Part shown: positions 1-13,030 of the stretch, piece after piece
How the letters are laid out: the number at the start of each line of letters is the position of its first letter
How positions within the stretch are numbered: the stretch's first letter is position 1
Source of the DNA: Linepithema humile
Taxonomy: Eukaryota > Arthropoda > Insecta > Hymenoptera > Formicidae
Length of the DNA: 64,000 bases
Reading direction: 5' to 3'
Assembly (NCBI RefSeq): GCF_040581485.1
Contig: NC_090132.1
Coordinates: forward strand, 17,975,411-18,039,410
The notes under the pieces: model-generated
What the model saw: the letters and a program-made list of their open reading frames with translations, nothing else
What the model was told of the DNA's origin: nothing
The model's database searches: none
Position numbers and translations under genes: made by a program

Positions 1-1845
1 TATTTTATATAAAAGTACGAGAAATATGTTAGTTTCCATTATAGATGTGGATAAAATTTTCAATATAATTTAATTATTATTATATCTTACCACACATGGA
101 CTTTGATTAAAATTATATTATGCATTGTTATCCCTGCGAGAATTTTATTATAATATGTAAATATGAATGCATATTAATTTCTGTGCGGACAAAATCGCAG
201 AGTCGCAAATATGACTATGTTTTAATCGAAATTTAGATAAAAATAATAATACATATATGTATAAAACTTTTGAACTTTACTTCATTATTATCATTTTTAT
301 TTAAAACCATAAATTTTTTAATTAATATATTATATTAGTGAGATCAAAGCAAATATTGTGATGTTTAAGTTTTACGATTTTTGTTTAAATTGAGACTGTA
401 GAATTATCTTCTATTTGGTGTATTCAAGCGTTCTAATAATTAATTGCCATGTTATATTAATTACCAAAACGCATTGCAGACAAAATAATTGCATTTGCAA
501 CAGCGAATATGTAGAACGCGGAATCCTAATTCCGGCCTGAATAAATGTCAGATCAGACGGTTCGTCGTGATTAGCAAAGCGCTTATTCAAGATATTGACG
601 TTGCGACGCCGTGATACCGCATATAGAGGGTGATATATAGGGTGAGCTGTAAGATTACTCGCATCCTTTTGTTTTCGGATTCCTAAAATAATTTAGACTA
701 TTTCCCATTTTTTGAACTTTGATAGCGGTATTCGAATTTTAAATATTTCTATCAATTGAATAAAGTTTCTAAATTTAAATCGATTATAGTTTATTTGATA
801 TTAGATAAAAAGAATGCTTTTTGTATACACTTTGAAATTAAGTTCGACAAATTTCTTCTAATAGATCGTGAAGAGGAAAATGTCGCAATATACATATATA
901 TTTCAAGAAATATTAAACTAGGAAAAAAGGAATACTAAACTTCAAATTGGAAAAGTATTGATAGAAAGTGCGACACCAATTTGGAACACTCTATGTGTAA
1001 CGCGTTCAAACAAGGATACGCATTCATGCTCTTGTATCTGCCATCCTGAAATATGCATGGGCATCCCTTAGTACGTTTAGGAGGAAATTACGTAGGAACA
1101 ACACGCGCGGCCTCTACAGCATCCTGTTAATATTAAGTACGCTTCCCCCGCATTATCCTCAGGTACTAGATACCATCGGGCGTAGCCACCTGCCAGTAGT
1201 CGTGCTTTTAGCTAAGCGCGCCCCAACGTACGCATGGATGCGTCAGCCAGAAAGGAACCTTAAGTTTCAAATATCCAGCTATTAAGGGATGCGTAATAAT
1301 ACATTTTCAATGTATCTTTCCACTTCCCAAAATGGTGTATTACATGAATTACTTAAGCAGCCTTGTTCAGCGATCAGCACCGCAAGAATTTATCTGCAAT
1401 TTCTGTACATTATATCCCTCGTGTAATGATGATTTTATTAAAATTGTTTTTAAGTTAATGCAGCTCAGCAGAATTGTAGCTATTCAGGTTTTAATTAAGA
1501 ACATTGGCATTTGAGAAAAACAACACGTGTCGGATATGAAGGTTAATAAAGCGCGTTAAAACGATAATGAGTTTCAAAAAGTTTCTATAATTGGAAGCTG
1601 GGTGTGTTTGGTGGTAGTTAGTTCTCGGTAATTTTGTTTATTAACTCGTTAAGCTGTTATAACTGTAGCAAATAATTTCGCAAACATGTTATTTTAAATT
1701 CATCAACGACGCATTAAATTTTTGAACTTTAAAAATAGCACAATTCGTAACACATGCTATACAGTGATTGTTTTTATATCGTAAATATCCATAAAGAAAA
1801 AAAAGATTTATTATAATATGTTTAATTTATGACAACAAATTACTC
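1..1845. other. AT-rich noncoding stretch with two higher-complexity patches
   Basis: No gene is recognised. Frames are short and broken by stops, as expected of AT-rich intergenic or intronic DNA. Patches around 480-660 and 1010-1270 are more GC-balanced and of higher complexity. They could be conserved noncoding or regulatory sequence, but they have neither a long frame nor paired splice sites. The 60-codon frames at 756 and 1332 have chance-like composition. Confidence 0.5.
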
Positions 1846-2268
1846 TACACACAGAAAAATACATACTGTATTTAAGTAAATATTACTTGTTTTAAGTATT
1901 TTATAAGTTCATATATCCGCAAATCTATCGTAAGTTCATCATAAGCATCAAATTTATTCAAAATATATTTTGATCCCAGTAAGTTTAATACTTCAATCAA
2001 GAATATTAAATTTAAAAAAGAATTCTATTTGCTTATTAAATTAGCCAAATCTGACTTTTCTTCGATACAATTTTATAATATTCTTCACCAAAAAATAATT
2101 ACTTCTTTTGAGTATATGATAATGAGATTATCAAAAATTTGTGATGAGTATATTTTAAGACTATTATCAAGAAAATATTCTTTATTAAAGATAATTGTTA
2201 CTTAAAAAAAGAAAAGTAAACCGAGTAATTACTTTTCTTAGCAATAGAATGATATTTTTCTGTGTGTA
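1846..2268. mobile_element. TA-flanked miniature inverted-repeat element
   Basis: The left end reads TA-CACACAGAAAAATA and the right end, reverse-complemented, reads TA-CACACAGAAAAATA. The two ends are inverted copies of about 14 bp directly bordered by TA, the target duplication of Tc1/mariner-type elements. The 419-bp interior is AT-rich, has no transposase frame, and contains loosely repeated AAGTAATTACTT-like words. A non-autonomous mariner-type element is the simplest reading. The superfamily is inferred only from TA and the short ends. Confidence 0.6.
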
Positions 2269-5200
2269 CCACGATAAAAAAAAGGTTTGATTATTAACTA
2301 CATCGGTTAATCATAAACTGCTTTAATGTAGCTAGTAAAACAAGATTGCACGAGTTCTTATATTATACAAGCAGAAAGTTCTGAAAGGATTGATTACATG
2401 GTATCGACCATGCCTCAATTTAGGATCCCCACGTACACGCAAAACATCCTTTAAGGAAGACTTTAATTAAGCCGTTTCGTGCAGGAAGTCTTTAAATAAC
2501 GTCCTGCAGATTGGACAATTTAGCAACGTCAAGTCTGGTTGAATAAAATGGGACTAAATGTACAACGCGTGTCGTGAGCTTTTACTGTGCGAAATAAGTT
2601 GCACAAGAACAAAACGAAAGAAAAGATAAAAGCTCCTAAAGGCGGGCTGCTTGTAATAAAACTATTTTATATAAATGACTTTTGTTTAAACAATTTATAC
2701 ATACGCACATCATCGACATTAATATACGGAAAAGCGGATGTTGGAGTATTCTTTGAAACTGCATTTGCGTAACAAATAAAATTATTTTTTTACTTTTTAT
2801 CTCAAAATTCATCTTTGTTCATTTGAAATAGGAATTTCCGAGCACTTTTACTGTTGTATATACGATCCATAATCATATACACGAATGAGCAATGTGTTCC
2901 TGTACTTGTGGCAACTGGAATTTAATTACTTCTTGCTTGCGTTCTTTAAAGTTTCGTAATAACGACGCGCTTTGTATCTGGTAACTTCGTTACTTCCGCA
3001 TTTAGAAACAGCTCGTTGTTAAGGACATTGCGAATGCATGCATAGCGTATGTTTTCTCGCGTTCCTTGCAAATGCAATTTCATTCCAATTCCTGCCTGCA
3101 GCGCTCTCGATGACGCCATTTGACAAGCAGTTTATGCCGTTAATAACAGTCTTCCACATTGTTTTCTCCGATTCCGGGGAATTTCGGAATATTTGCTGTT
3201 TGCGCCGAATAGTTTGCTTTTAAAATATTTGCACTAAAAAGTGTGCTCACGTTAAGTTACAGTCGATAAATTCGATGTCAACTGTTTGTTAAAAATTATT
3301 ATTTATTCTAACTTTTTAATTCTTTTAATAATCTATCGGTAAAACAAATTTTAGTTCTGTTTTTATCAAAATAAATTTACTGCAAATAAAAAATTTTATC
3401 GTCTCTTGAGCTTAATATTATGTTATTAATTTTTATTTGAAATTAATTGACAGAAAACGCTTCTTAAAATTTTTTGTTAACATTTCAAACTAATATTTTT
3501 TATCGTTACATTTGAAGTAATTTATAAGAAAGAAATAAATAGTTTTTAAAATAATAATAATAAACTACGAAAGTAACGTATATAGCATTCCATTAATTCT
3601 CAAAAATCTTTTACAAAATAAAATTCTTGATAAGATAGTTTGCGAACGTTTCCAATTTTCAGAGAGTTGTTTGATATCTCTCGTCTCATCGGTGGTGCTG
3701 TAAGTAAGAAATAGACGTATATACACGTTTGCGTTTGCGTTTAAAGATGTACAATCTGAGAGTGTAATTTAATTTCTATTTCTCGCTGTATGTGAAGCTG
3801 TTGCTGATAGTATCGTTTGATAAGCAGTAAGTAGCTAACTCGATGCGAGAAACATTGAACGTCAAAGCTTTAACCGTTTCCGCGACGTTTCGCGTTACTT
3901 GTGCCATCCAATTTCTTAATTGCCACTCGCTTTATCCTTGCGTAATTCTAGAGGCTTCCTAGAGATCGTTAGGTTGAAGCGGCGCAATACTCTGTCTCAA
4001 TGCGCAAAATCGTGGAACGGAGTAATATCTCGCGGCTGTGTTTTTGTGAGATTTAATTATCCGTAACGCGTTGCCATTACCGTTTTGCAAATGTGTGCCA
4101 ACAGGACGCTACTAATAACGTCCGACATTAATCAAGCCGTTATATTATACGATAATAATCCGTTTTATCACGCAGCTTGGTACGAAATTAATTATGCATT
4201 CTTCTTTTACAATATCTGCGGTTCTGTGATTATTTTTTGTGTTTATTACACAGAAATGTTACAATTTAAAAAACAGATATGTAGCCGCGCTATGTAAAAA
4301 CCGGAGAATAATACGTACGAAAGATAAATATAACTACACTAACTCAACTTGCTTTATTTCAGAGTCGAGAATAGTGTAGAAAGAATATTTTTTAATCCTT
4401 GTCGTATGATTTAGATCTTGTCATGATATTAGAAAATAGTATAGATTTGCGAATGTGTGTGTGTTAAACATCTCTCGAAGTTCTCACGGCCGAAAATGCT
4501 GGTCGTGGGACGAGGTGTGGAGTCGAGAGTTTAAACAGTCTTCGATCAACGGAGCTGATACCGTGAAACGACCAAAGTCCAGCGAAATCCTTTGCTATCC
4601 CAAAGGACGCAACTTTGCTTGTAAACTCTGTCCTTCCGTGTAGCTAATCGTTAAGACTTAGCGTCAACCTAAAGTCTATTAAATCAAGCATCGAAGTCTT
4701 ACTTTTCGAAACAAAATAGCACCACGTCATAAATATATATACATATAATTGAGAAATATTTAAGCGAGTCCCATTTTGAAAACGAAATCACAATAATTTC
4801 CAATCGTTTGCAATCAATAGATACAATTCTTTTTGATATAAATTGTTTTAATTGCAATAACTGTGCAGAGAGAACAGACGCATAAATAAATATATATACA
4901 TAAATTTTGATATTTTAAAATTTTTGAAGATCTAAGAGGATTTTTTGGATATTCTATATAGTTTCGTGAATATTCGTTATGCATGAATCACTCGCTTCGA
5001 TCGTGCCTAAAAATCGAAGCGCTTTTAACCTTTCATCGTGGAACTTTACGCAGCCTATAAAAGCTGTTGCGCCGTTCGACAGCTAAATTATGCGCATATA
5101 TATCGATCAACAACGCGTGCACGCAAATACTTCATACGAGCACAAGTTATGAAGCGTAAAACTTCGACGTCTGTATTTACGGTGCGCGTGAATGCATTTG

Positions 5201-7077
5201 TTATCGAATCTCAACGTCGGATCGGAATGAGTATGATCGCTGATGGACGGATAATGGAATATTTAACCACGATTTAAAGCATTTGCTAACGCGCTCAAGT
5301 CCTGGCTGGAATTACTTCCGGCATTTTCCATTCAATTCCATTAATACGTGAGGTTAAAACCGACCATGCGGCAATTGTAATGATGCCATTTTCAATGACT
5401 TCGCAATGATGCAAAATAATTCAATAGAATGTTTTCTTTATGCCGAGAGTTAATCAGTATATGTGCAAACATTCAATTTCGGCAATCTGATTGTCAGATG
5501 AAAAGCATTGTGGCACTGTTTTTTTCTTCTCAAACACTATGCATATTTGCAATATGAATTATCAATCGTTTATTCGATTTATCAAATATGATTTAAGCGA
5601 CAACTGTTAAGCGAGGAAAAAGTATGCAATACCTGTTGCTCGATAGAGTTATCGAATCGCCTAGAGACAGATATCCGCGATATGAAAATAGACAACAGAG
5701 AAAACGCGCTATTTTATTTCTCAAAATAATTTAATTTTAAAAAACACTGCATTGTAGTTTTAATATTTTTGATTGTGACTTGAAGGGCTTTCAAAAATTT
5801 CACATCATAAATAATCTAGATATTCAATTTCAAATGGATAGAAGCAGATTTAATTTATTAAGCATTTTTTTGTACAAAAACACATCGGACATTCAAGTAT
5901 GCTTGGATTTTGAGTGCGTTTCACATTCGCGCAATATTGAACGCTATATTTCTAAATATATTTAATTAATTTCTTCATGTGTTTTGCGTAATACCCGATC
6001 GACAACACAAATTCTAAGCGTGTCTGAGCTTTTGATATAAAAAGCGTTACTGCTAAAGTTTCTGCGGCATCATCTTTCGCAACAAACGAAGAAGAATACA
6101 CCTGTTGCACGACATCGTCGAGATAGGCTTATCGACAATCCGCTCAAGCGACGTATAAAGAAGGCCAAAAAATAATGTCAATATATACAGATCGTTTAAA
6201 TCGATACTCAGATCGATACGATTAATAAAGAATAAAAAAGCACGTTTTCACGTGCTCTAATCTTCTTTTCTATAGAAAAGTGCTTAAATAATTCAATCTT
6301 CTTCTATTCACTTAGAGCCGGATATCTATATTATTTTTGTGGAATTTTGAAATGTAAGAACTGTTGAAATTATAATTAATAAAAAATAATATGGTATATT
6401 TCAAGCGCATGTTTACGTGCACATGGAATCAATAATGTTTTAATATGAAATTGGAGCAAATTCGAGGCAAATGTATCGTATTATTACTGTAGTGAAAAAT
6501 CTATAATTACATTTTTATTGATTGATTCATTTGTTATATCCGCCATATTATTATATTCTAGTCTTATACATATTTATAATAATCTTTTACGTATGTATGT
6601 TTAGAGATGCTAAATACAATTCTGATACATACATATTTAGACACCGTTTAGATTTAGATGTAACCGTTTCGAATTAAGGTTTGTTAAAGTTTGGTTCAAT
6701 TTCATGCGTTAAGATATTAAGTTCCACTCTACACATGTGTGGACAAATGTATAAAGAAGAAAAAGTAGCACAATTATGATCAATCAAGGCTTGCATCGAG
6801 ATTGCAATAAACTGAATCGATTTAACGACTCGCTCTACTCTCGTTTCTATCACTATTCTACATTATTATTTTATGTATAATATAAATAGTGCACGTATAA
6901 ACGCATAATCCAAATCGAATCATAGCGATCGATCAATTTGATACGAACAAGTCTGAATCGAATATTACAATAATTGTATTATAATAATTTGACATAAATC
7001 AATTTGCTGTTATATAACGAGTGTAGATAAGTGTAGAATAAATTTTGCGATCAATAACGAATAATTTGTCGAGAATC
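2269..7077. other. AT-rich noncoding stretch
   Basis: No gene is recognised. Frames at 2587, 3038, 4085, 4455, 5038 and 5780 are 60-79 codons long, lack supporting splice sites and have no preferred third-position composition. There is a good acceptor and donor pair around 3663-3699 (see findings), a lone good acceptor near 4362, and a 7-bp-stem hairpin AGCACGT-TTTC-ACGTGCT at 6239-6256. Confidence 0.45.
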
Positions 7078-7519
7078 TACACGAAAAAAAAAGATATTCT
7101 TATTTTAAAAATATCTTTATTTTTAACATGAAAATCTTGAAATGAGATTATATTGCTTTAAACGAAGAAAACTGGCTTGAATAAAGTCATTTTATATAGT
7201 TCAACCAAGAAAAAAATATTCTTATTATTTAAGAATAGTTTTCTTGAATGGAAAAGAAAAAATGTTGGATAGAAAATAACATATTTTTCAAATAAAAGGA
7301 TTATAATTTTCTTAGAGTAAAATAAAATATTGTATTCTTCAAGTGATCATTATAAAATGGAAATATATATATATATATATATAAAACTATAGTATTGTTA
7401 AAATTTAAGATTATTAAATTCTTGTCGGAAGATTATAAATTGTTGCGTATATACGAAACAATGAACGCGTTAATTTGACTATATAAGCTTTGATTTGACA
7501 CTACTTTTTTTTCCGTGTA
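7078..7519. mobile_element. TA-flanked AT-rich element with CACGGAAAAAA-like ends
   Basis: The left end is TA-CACGAAAAAAAAAG and the right end, reverse-complemented, is TA-CACGGAAAAAAAAG, so inverted ends of about 14 bp sit next to TA on both sides. The interior (about 438 bp) is very AT-rich and includes a (TA)n run at about 7363-7382. It has no coding capacity. The ends resemble those of the elements at 1846 and 36247 (CACNGAAA). Part of the match is poly-A, so the call is moderate. Confidence 0.45.
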
Positions 7520-10230
7520 CATTTCAATTTTATAAACGTGAGTAATTAATCTGAGTGATAAACTAAGATTAAAATTTTATTTTCATTTTATTAGAATTTT
7601 ACTGAATTACTGAATTACTTTTCCCACTTTGCGGATGCTTGTGAAATAATTAGCGCGCGCGCGCGATGCACTTTTTCTATCCTCGAAATAAATCAGATAT
7701 TCCACTTTTCCGTTCCGTGGAATCTTTGTCTTGCCGGTATCACGATTTAATCAGAAATTTAGTCTCGCGATATCACGGTCTATGCACCAAAAGTATTTTT
7801 TCCCGTGTCATTTCGCCGGCATTCGGTAAGGGAGCTTAAGGTTGACGTCACGATGCGGGCGTACCTTTTACAATGCGCGTCGGTCCGCCCCCTTGTCTTT
7901 TTTGTTTTCGGACTATGTGTACGAGTCAAGCCTGTAAAAACGGCGACACAAACGCTCCATTACTCTTCTTCTTGTCCCACGTGTTACGGCGCCGCTTCGC
8001 GTGCAATTACACATAAGAGAGTAAAAAAAAAAGGAAGGAAGTCTTTCTTTTTCTCTCTTTCGCCTTCCTCATCTAGTTTCCACGCTTTTATTTTTGTCAT
8101 TTGTCCAACGTACGGAGTTCCTTTCGTGTCGGCACGTGAGGGGCCATATGTCGCGAGACGTAATTAGGAGTAGTACTAGCACGCTCGTCGCTTCGAAACG
8201 CTGCACGACGTAACATGCAACGCGTCAGGCAACGATATTAAGTCATAGACGTCGCAGACGAATTTTCGTAATGCCAGCTATATTCGTCTGGTTTGCGTGC
8301 GATGTATCACGCGCACAAATTTCTCTACTATTCTTAATTACGAAATCTCTTTGGAAAATTGTAGCTTTTTTCCTTTACACGAGATCTATTCTTTTCGTAC
8401 GTAAGAATTAATTTAGTACACGCTTTGTTCCACACCGGGTTACGGTATTCGTTCTTGGGATTAATGTTTCACGGGATAACTATCTTTTTCGCGCTTATCT
8501 TGATATTCCGCGTATTGTGAAATTAAAAGCCCGCTTCGCCGTCGACCGGGCAGAATTACACGTCGTTTCGGGAATTGATGACTGAAAATACGAAAACGTA
8601 ATCCGCGATATAACACGCTCGAGTCGGCACGTAATATCCGGCGTGGCGCCAAATGCGTTCTCCCAAACGCTTTCAAAAGAACGCCCATTTCGAATGGTGT
8701 TATCGTGAATAAGCGGGCATATGCACGCATCATGTACGTGTCGTAAACGATAGCGTTGGTAGGGTGTAAAAATGCTCGTGGTGGCCGTCGAACTGAATAT
8801 TACATTATGTAATAGTGTTTTAGGCGTCGTTCGAAAAGAATTCCTATTTGCACGAGTTCAATAGAATCGAGAAATATGACGTAGGTAACGTTATCCGCGG
8901 TGAAGCGAGAATGCAGCTAAATCGACCGAAAGGTTCCTTAGATTCTTTTTCTCGCGAGCATTTTCGCAGATCAATTTCGCTCGCCATCGATGAGCGAAGT
9001 TACTTATTATGAATGTGTTACAAGTCGTTATGATTAATGTCACGACCCAATTTCACCAAAATTATTATGAAATTCTGACAATTTGTTTATTAGACAGTGA
9101 AAACAATAGGAATTTTGCATCACACTCGCTAGGCAATAAATTACAATGTCACATGTGTTAATATTTGCCCTTTGAGTCGGAAATACACGGATTTCCATCC
9201 GTCATTCATTTTGATTGTCCATTACATATTAAATACATTTGCACAATGAAACATATTAAGAACACCAATTTTATTCTTGTTTTCCGCAATGATAAATTCT
9301 AATAATCACTGTTGGAAAAAGCAACAAAATCTGAAATGTGCGAAATACATTGAAATATGCGAGATGCCACTTTGAAATTTTTTAGTTTTGCATTAATAAT
9401 CCTTAATGGATTTAGAACAAAAATTTCTGTAAAAAATTTTGCTAAAAAATCTTTATAATGCTCTAAAGTATCTTATCATTTCATACGCTTATTTAGAGCG
9501 TCATTTTATATAACTAGATCCCGTAAAATGGTTTCTATATATCTTTCGTATCTTCAAGAGAAGCGTTGGATTTATCACGTCAATTTACATTATCCTCGAG
9601 GTAATCGAGCCTCATTTTTCTACCGGATGATAAAGGCGCTTGCATTCCATTCGACAATACTTCAAGCGTGTTCGGATTCGTACGCAAATCACACAATACG
9701 CCGAGTGTCGCCGAGAGCAACCGTCTGCGAGACATATATCTTCGTCTCACGCGCGTCGCCCGGGTCTATTCTTTTTTCCCCCCCTCGCATCTACACTTTG
9801 CATACTCCGGTGCGCGTGTGAAGCGTTACCTTCGGCTTTCCCGCGCCCTCAAATCTCCCGCCCTCCACTGCGCGAGCTTAACACGATGTAAGCCGCACAC
9901 CGCGAGTATACCGCAGTTTCCGGGGTTCCGGTGCTATCTGTATCCATAAAGAATGTAAGCTCGCACACCAGCCGCGAGAGAGCCGAGAATCTTCTTCCTT
10001 CCTTCGCCCGACGCAATAACAGCGACTCTCGGGATCCGAAATTTTCATGCATAGGATATAAAGCATAAACGACGACTTCATCATCTTCTCTCGTCCTTTT
10101 TTTCCTCCTCCCTCCCTCCTTCTTTACTCTCTTTTTTCTCTCTCTCTCTCTCTCTCTGTTTCTCTTTTGCGCTGTCACAACCGACCTCTTTGGATATTTC
10201 GACTGTCGTGTCTTGCGTGCAATTTCCCAG
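7520..10230. other. CpG-rich noncoding islands and a pyrimidine tract
   Basis: Two CpG-rich, moderate-GC islands (about 7620-8960 and 9530-10230) are separated by AT-rich DNA. A (GC)n run lies at 7653-7665. Long frames here overlap on both strands, as chance frames do in CpG-rich DNA. An almost pure pyrimidine tract with a (CT)n core occupies 10082-10168, directly upstream of the exon at 10231. A minus-strand acceptor-like site near 8586 is discussed in the findings. Confidence 0.4.
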
Positions 10231-10335
10231 TGAAACGTTCTGGCTGTTCCGCGAATACATCAATATGAGAGAAAAGCGCGCGGGAGCCCGGGATAAAATC
10301 AATGGGAGTTCGAAGGAGGATGAGATCGAAGAAAG
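10231..10335 (+). CDS. Probable internal coding exon, unrecognised gene
   Basis: This is a 105-bp segment between an acceptor (pyrimidine-rich, ending TTTCCCAG) and a donor (AAAG|GTAAAT). Only one of three frames is open throughout: the exon begins with the last base of a codon and ends with two bases of the next. The peptide starts ETFWLFREYINMREK and ends KEDEIEE: an amphipathic, aromatic-rich first third, then a charged stretch. About 21 of 34 third codon positions are G or C against about 12 of 34 second positions, the contrast expected of coding sequence here. A long pyrimidine tract with a (CT)n core lies 62 bp upstream of the acceptor. I do not recognise the protein family. The phase does not match the exon at 22360, so if they share a gene another exon lies between. 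Confidence 0.45.
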
Positions 10336-12991
10336 GTAAATGTAGTAGAAAACCATACGGCTACCCCTCTCACCCGACCGATCATTTTCTTTCCTTTCGC
10401 TCGACCGCTCTCGATCTCGTCAAAGAAATGCCCACCTTCGATATCGGCGGCTCCGATTTTTGCATTACGTTTGCAACAAGACTGCTGGGTTGGAAAGCTC
10501 ATAAAGCCAGAAATGACATGGACTTATATCGCGTAGAGTAAATTTTGCAGAAGGAAAAACGAGAAAATTCGTAAAATTGCACAGTACGTAAATAACATCG
10601 ATATCGAACTATACAAATAGCTGTATCGCTTAAACAGCGTCTCCAACATTTTAATCGATAAGATTTCAATTCCAAAAATTTAAATTAAATTCTAAAATTT
10701 TCGAGACACATAAATATCTATGTATTATTCTTATCGGATGCTTCATATTTCGTTAGTCTCCGTACCTTCACTTCACGTACTGCGCCGCGCTCTGCATATC
10801 TTATTTTCGTTTTCCGAGATATTCCATCGTACATTTTCAATGATGTCAAATCCGAGATAAAAAAATTGATCTCATAAAATTTGTCAAATTTTGAAGATGC
10901 ATGTTTCTTTGCCGCGAGAGTTGTAAAAATAACATCTGTTCCACCGCTACCCACGAATTAACCGTATCAGCGCCATGCATCGTTTTTTTTTGTTTTTTTT
11001 GGCTGATATCGACTGATATATTTTTCAAAACGGAACAGTCGGAAAATTCTAAAATGTTATATATCAGTACAAAATATGTATGACTGGTGCGATATGTTTG
11101 CTATTATGAGATATGTGATAAAACCTTTTATAAATTGTGTGCGCCGTATACACCGTTTTTTATATTTGCTCGCAAAAGGAATTTAATATTCATTGTACCT
11201 GGTCGATTTATGGTATGATAAAAGCTACGTAATTACTTTTTTTTTAAAGAATAGTCGTATATAATATCAGGCACAGAAATATTTCTGGATAGAAAAAGGC
11301 ATTACATTGCCGTTACTGATAATTTTTTTAAAGACAAAATGCAAAATGAGATACCTATATCTTCATTACGATATATCTTTATCAAAGATATTTGAAAAAG
11401 AAACTATACCTTGATTAAAATATAAAATATACTATATTTAATTCTGCACAACATCACATGATATTATTCACGGTCCTAAATTTTTAAAAAATTTTTTATC
11501 TTTAATTACTTGTCCTTAAGATCGTCAATACCTTAAGCAATTATTTAATCTTACGCGAAAGGTGTGCGAAAGTAAATTGATAGAAAGATTTCTAGCTTCT
11601 CTCAATCTCTGTTCGAAGCGTCGTTCCGAAACGAATATATTCATAGATGTATCAAAAAAACGAAATACGAAACAGTTCGGTGATCGATAATGTTTCAAGT
11701 GATCAAGGCGTGGAACCCGATTTTTCGCCGATCGATTATTAATACATATGTATATCACGCGCGAGCTGATCTACAACGCAGTTACGCGGTACGATGTTGG
11801 ATTCTCAATTATGCAGAATTACAGAGTCGCGGCCGCCTTTCATGAAATATTAACGTTTCAATCCCGTTAATGCAAAATCATTCCTGATCGGGAAAGGCGA
11901 TGGTTTTTCTCCGCTAATATATCTTGCGGCTCAAACATATAACTATAATGTCTATCCGGTAAACGATGGATACCGATTGACCGAGTTACATTTATGCAAT
12001 GCAAGCATTCGATCATTTATAGCGCCAGTTCGATATAATTATTGACACTTTTTTATATTTTCTTTTTTTTTTGTCTCTCACTGTACCCTGTATTAAAAAG
12101 TAATCAAGAAGTTTGCGTAAAAAATAGCGCAGGCGCCTCTTCAATGTGATATTTAAAAACTGTATTTTACATGACACGACCGATTGATTGATTTAAAAGC
12201 GTGCAAATTCAAGTTCCATATTATTGAGTTTGCTGCTAACGGCGATAATGGCATTATAAATAATATCCTAATTGCGTATAACAAACAGCGCTTTGACCAA
12301 TCATACCGATATTATTGGCACACTTAATAATATAAATCCATAGTTGATTGTGTTATTATTTGATTACCGTTATTACATAAATAATCTTGAAAAGTGGCGC
12401 AATTTTATGCATCAAGGCAAACAATTTATGCAATTAATTATTCCCCAAAGTAAATGGAGTCTATTATTTTTAAAATATATCTTTAATACTTCTCTTTAAA
12501 ATAAAATCTTTTTATCAAATTATCTCATTTATTATTTTTTCGTTTTTGCGTTATAACATTATGTACTATAAAATTTTGAAATTTATTATATATAATATGT
12601 CACTTTTAGTATATTTAATTTGCTTTTAATTGCATATTATTGCAATTAAAAACTAAAGTATGCTATATTTTAAAGGTAATATAAATTTTAGAATAACAAT
12701 AGCGCATATATATTTTTAGTAAAAGAAATCTTTGCCATTATGTTTGTTATACTAGAATTTGCCAATTGAATAAAGTGCAAATTTCGGATACCATTTAAAT
12801 ACACAAGATCGTTGATTTGGAAACGAAGATTTGCGCCTCTGATTCTCCGGCAGAAATGCCTCTCGGTTCGACCATTTTACCGTCGCATCATAGTCGTCCG
12901 CGCATCCACGCGCTCTGTCCCCTCCCTCTCAGTGTGTGCTTAATGCAGTAAATTGCAATGTAGCGAATGCTATGCTAATGTACTTACTTAC
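10336..12991. other. Probable intron or intergenic DNA
   Basis: The first 200 bp after the donor at 10336 are GC-moderate and contain chance frames on both strands. From 10550 onward the sequence is AT-rich with no candidate gene. Paired T runs near 10984-11000 and short AT repeats are the only structure seen. Confidence 0.4.
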
Positions 12992-13030
12992 GAAGACGGT
13001 CCCCGGACGCAGAAAGTTCTCGAGGCGGTC
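12992..13030 (-). CDS. Candidate 39-bp micro-exon on the minus strand
   Basis: On the minus strand an acceptor (TTCTATCATAAACAG) precedes a 39-bp segment followed by an excellent donor (GTAAGTAAGT). The segment is 13 complete codons reading DRLENFLRPGTVF, with 11 of 13 codons ending in G or C, so it would be a phase 0-0 cassette exon. Support comes only from splice signals, length divisible by three and codon composition over a very short stretch. No neighbouring minus-strand exon was found. Chance cannot be excluded. Confidence 0.25.

Noticed and set aside
7805..8167. 120-codon plus-strand frame
   Set aside because: CpG-rich composition, Ser/Phe-rich from a pyrimidine tract, no family resemblance.
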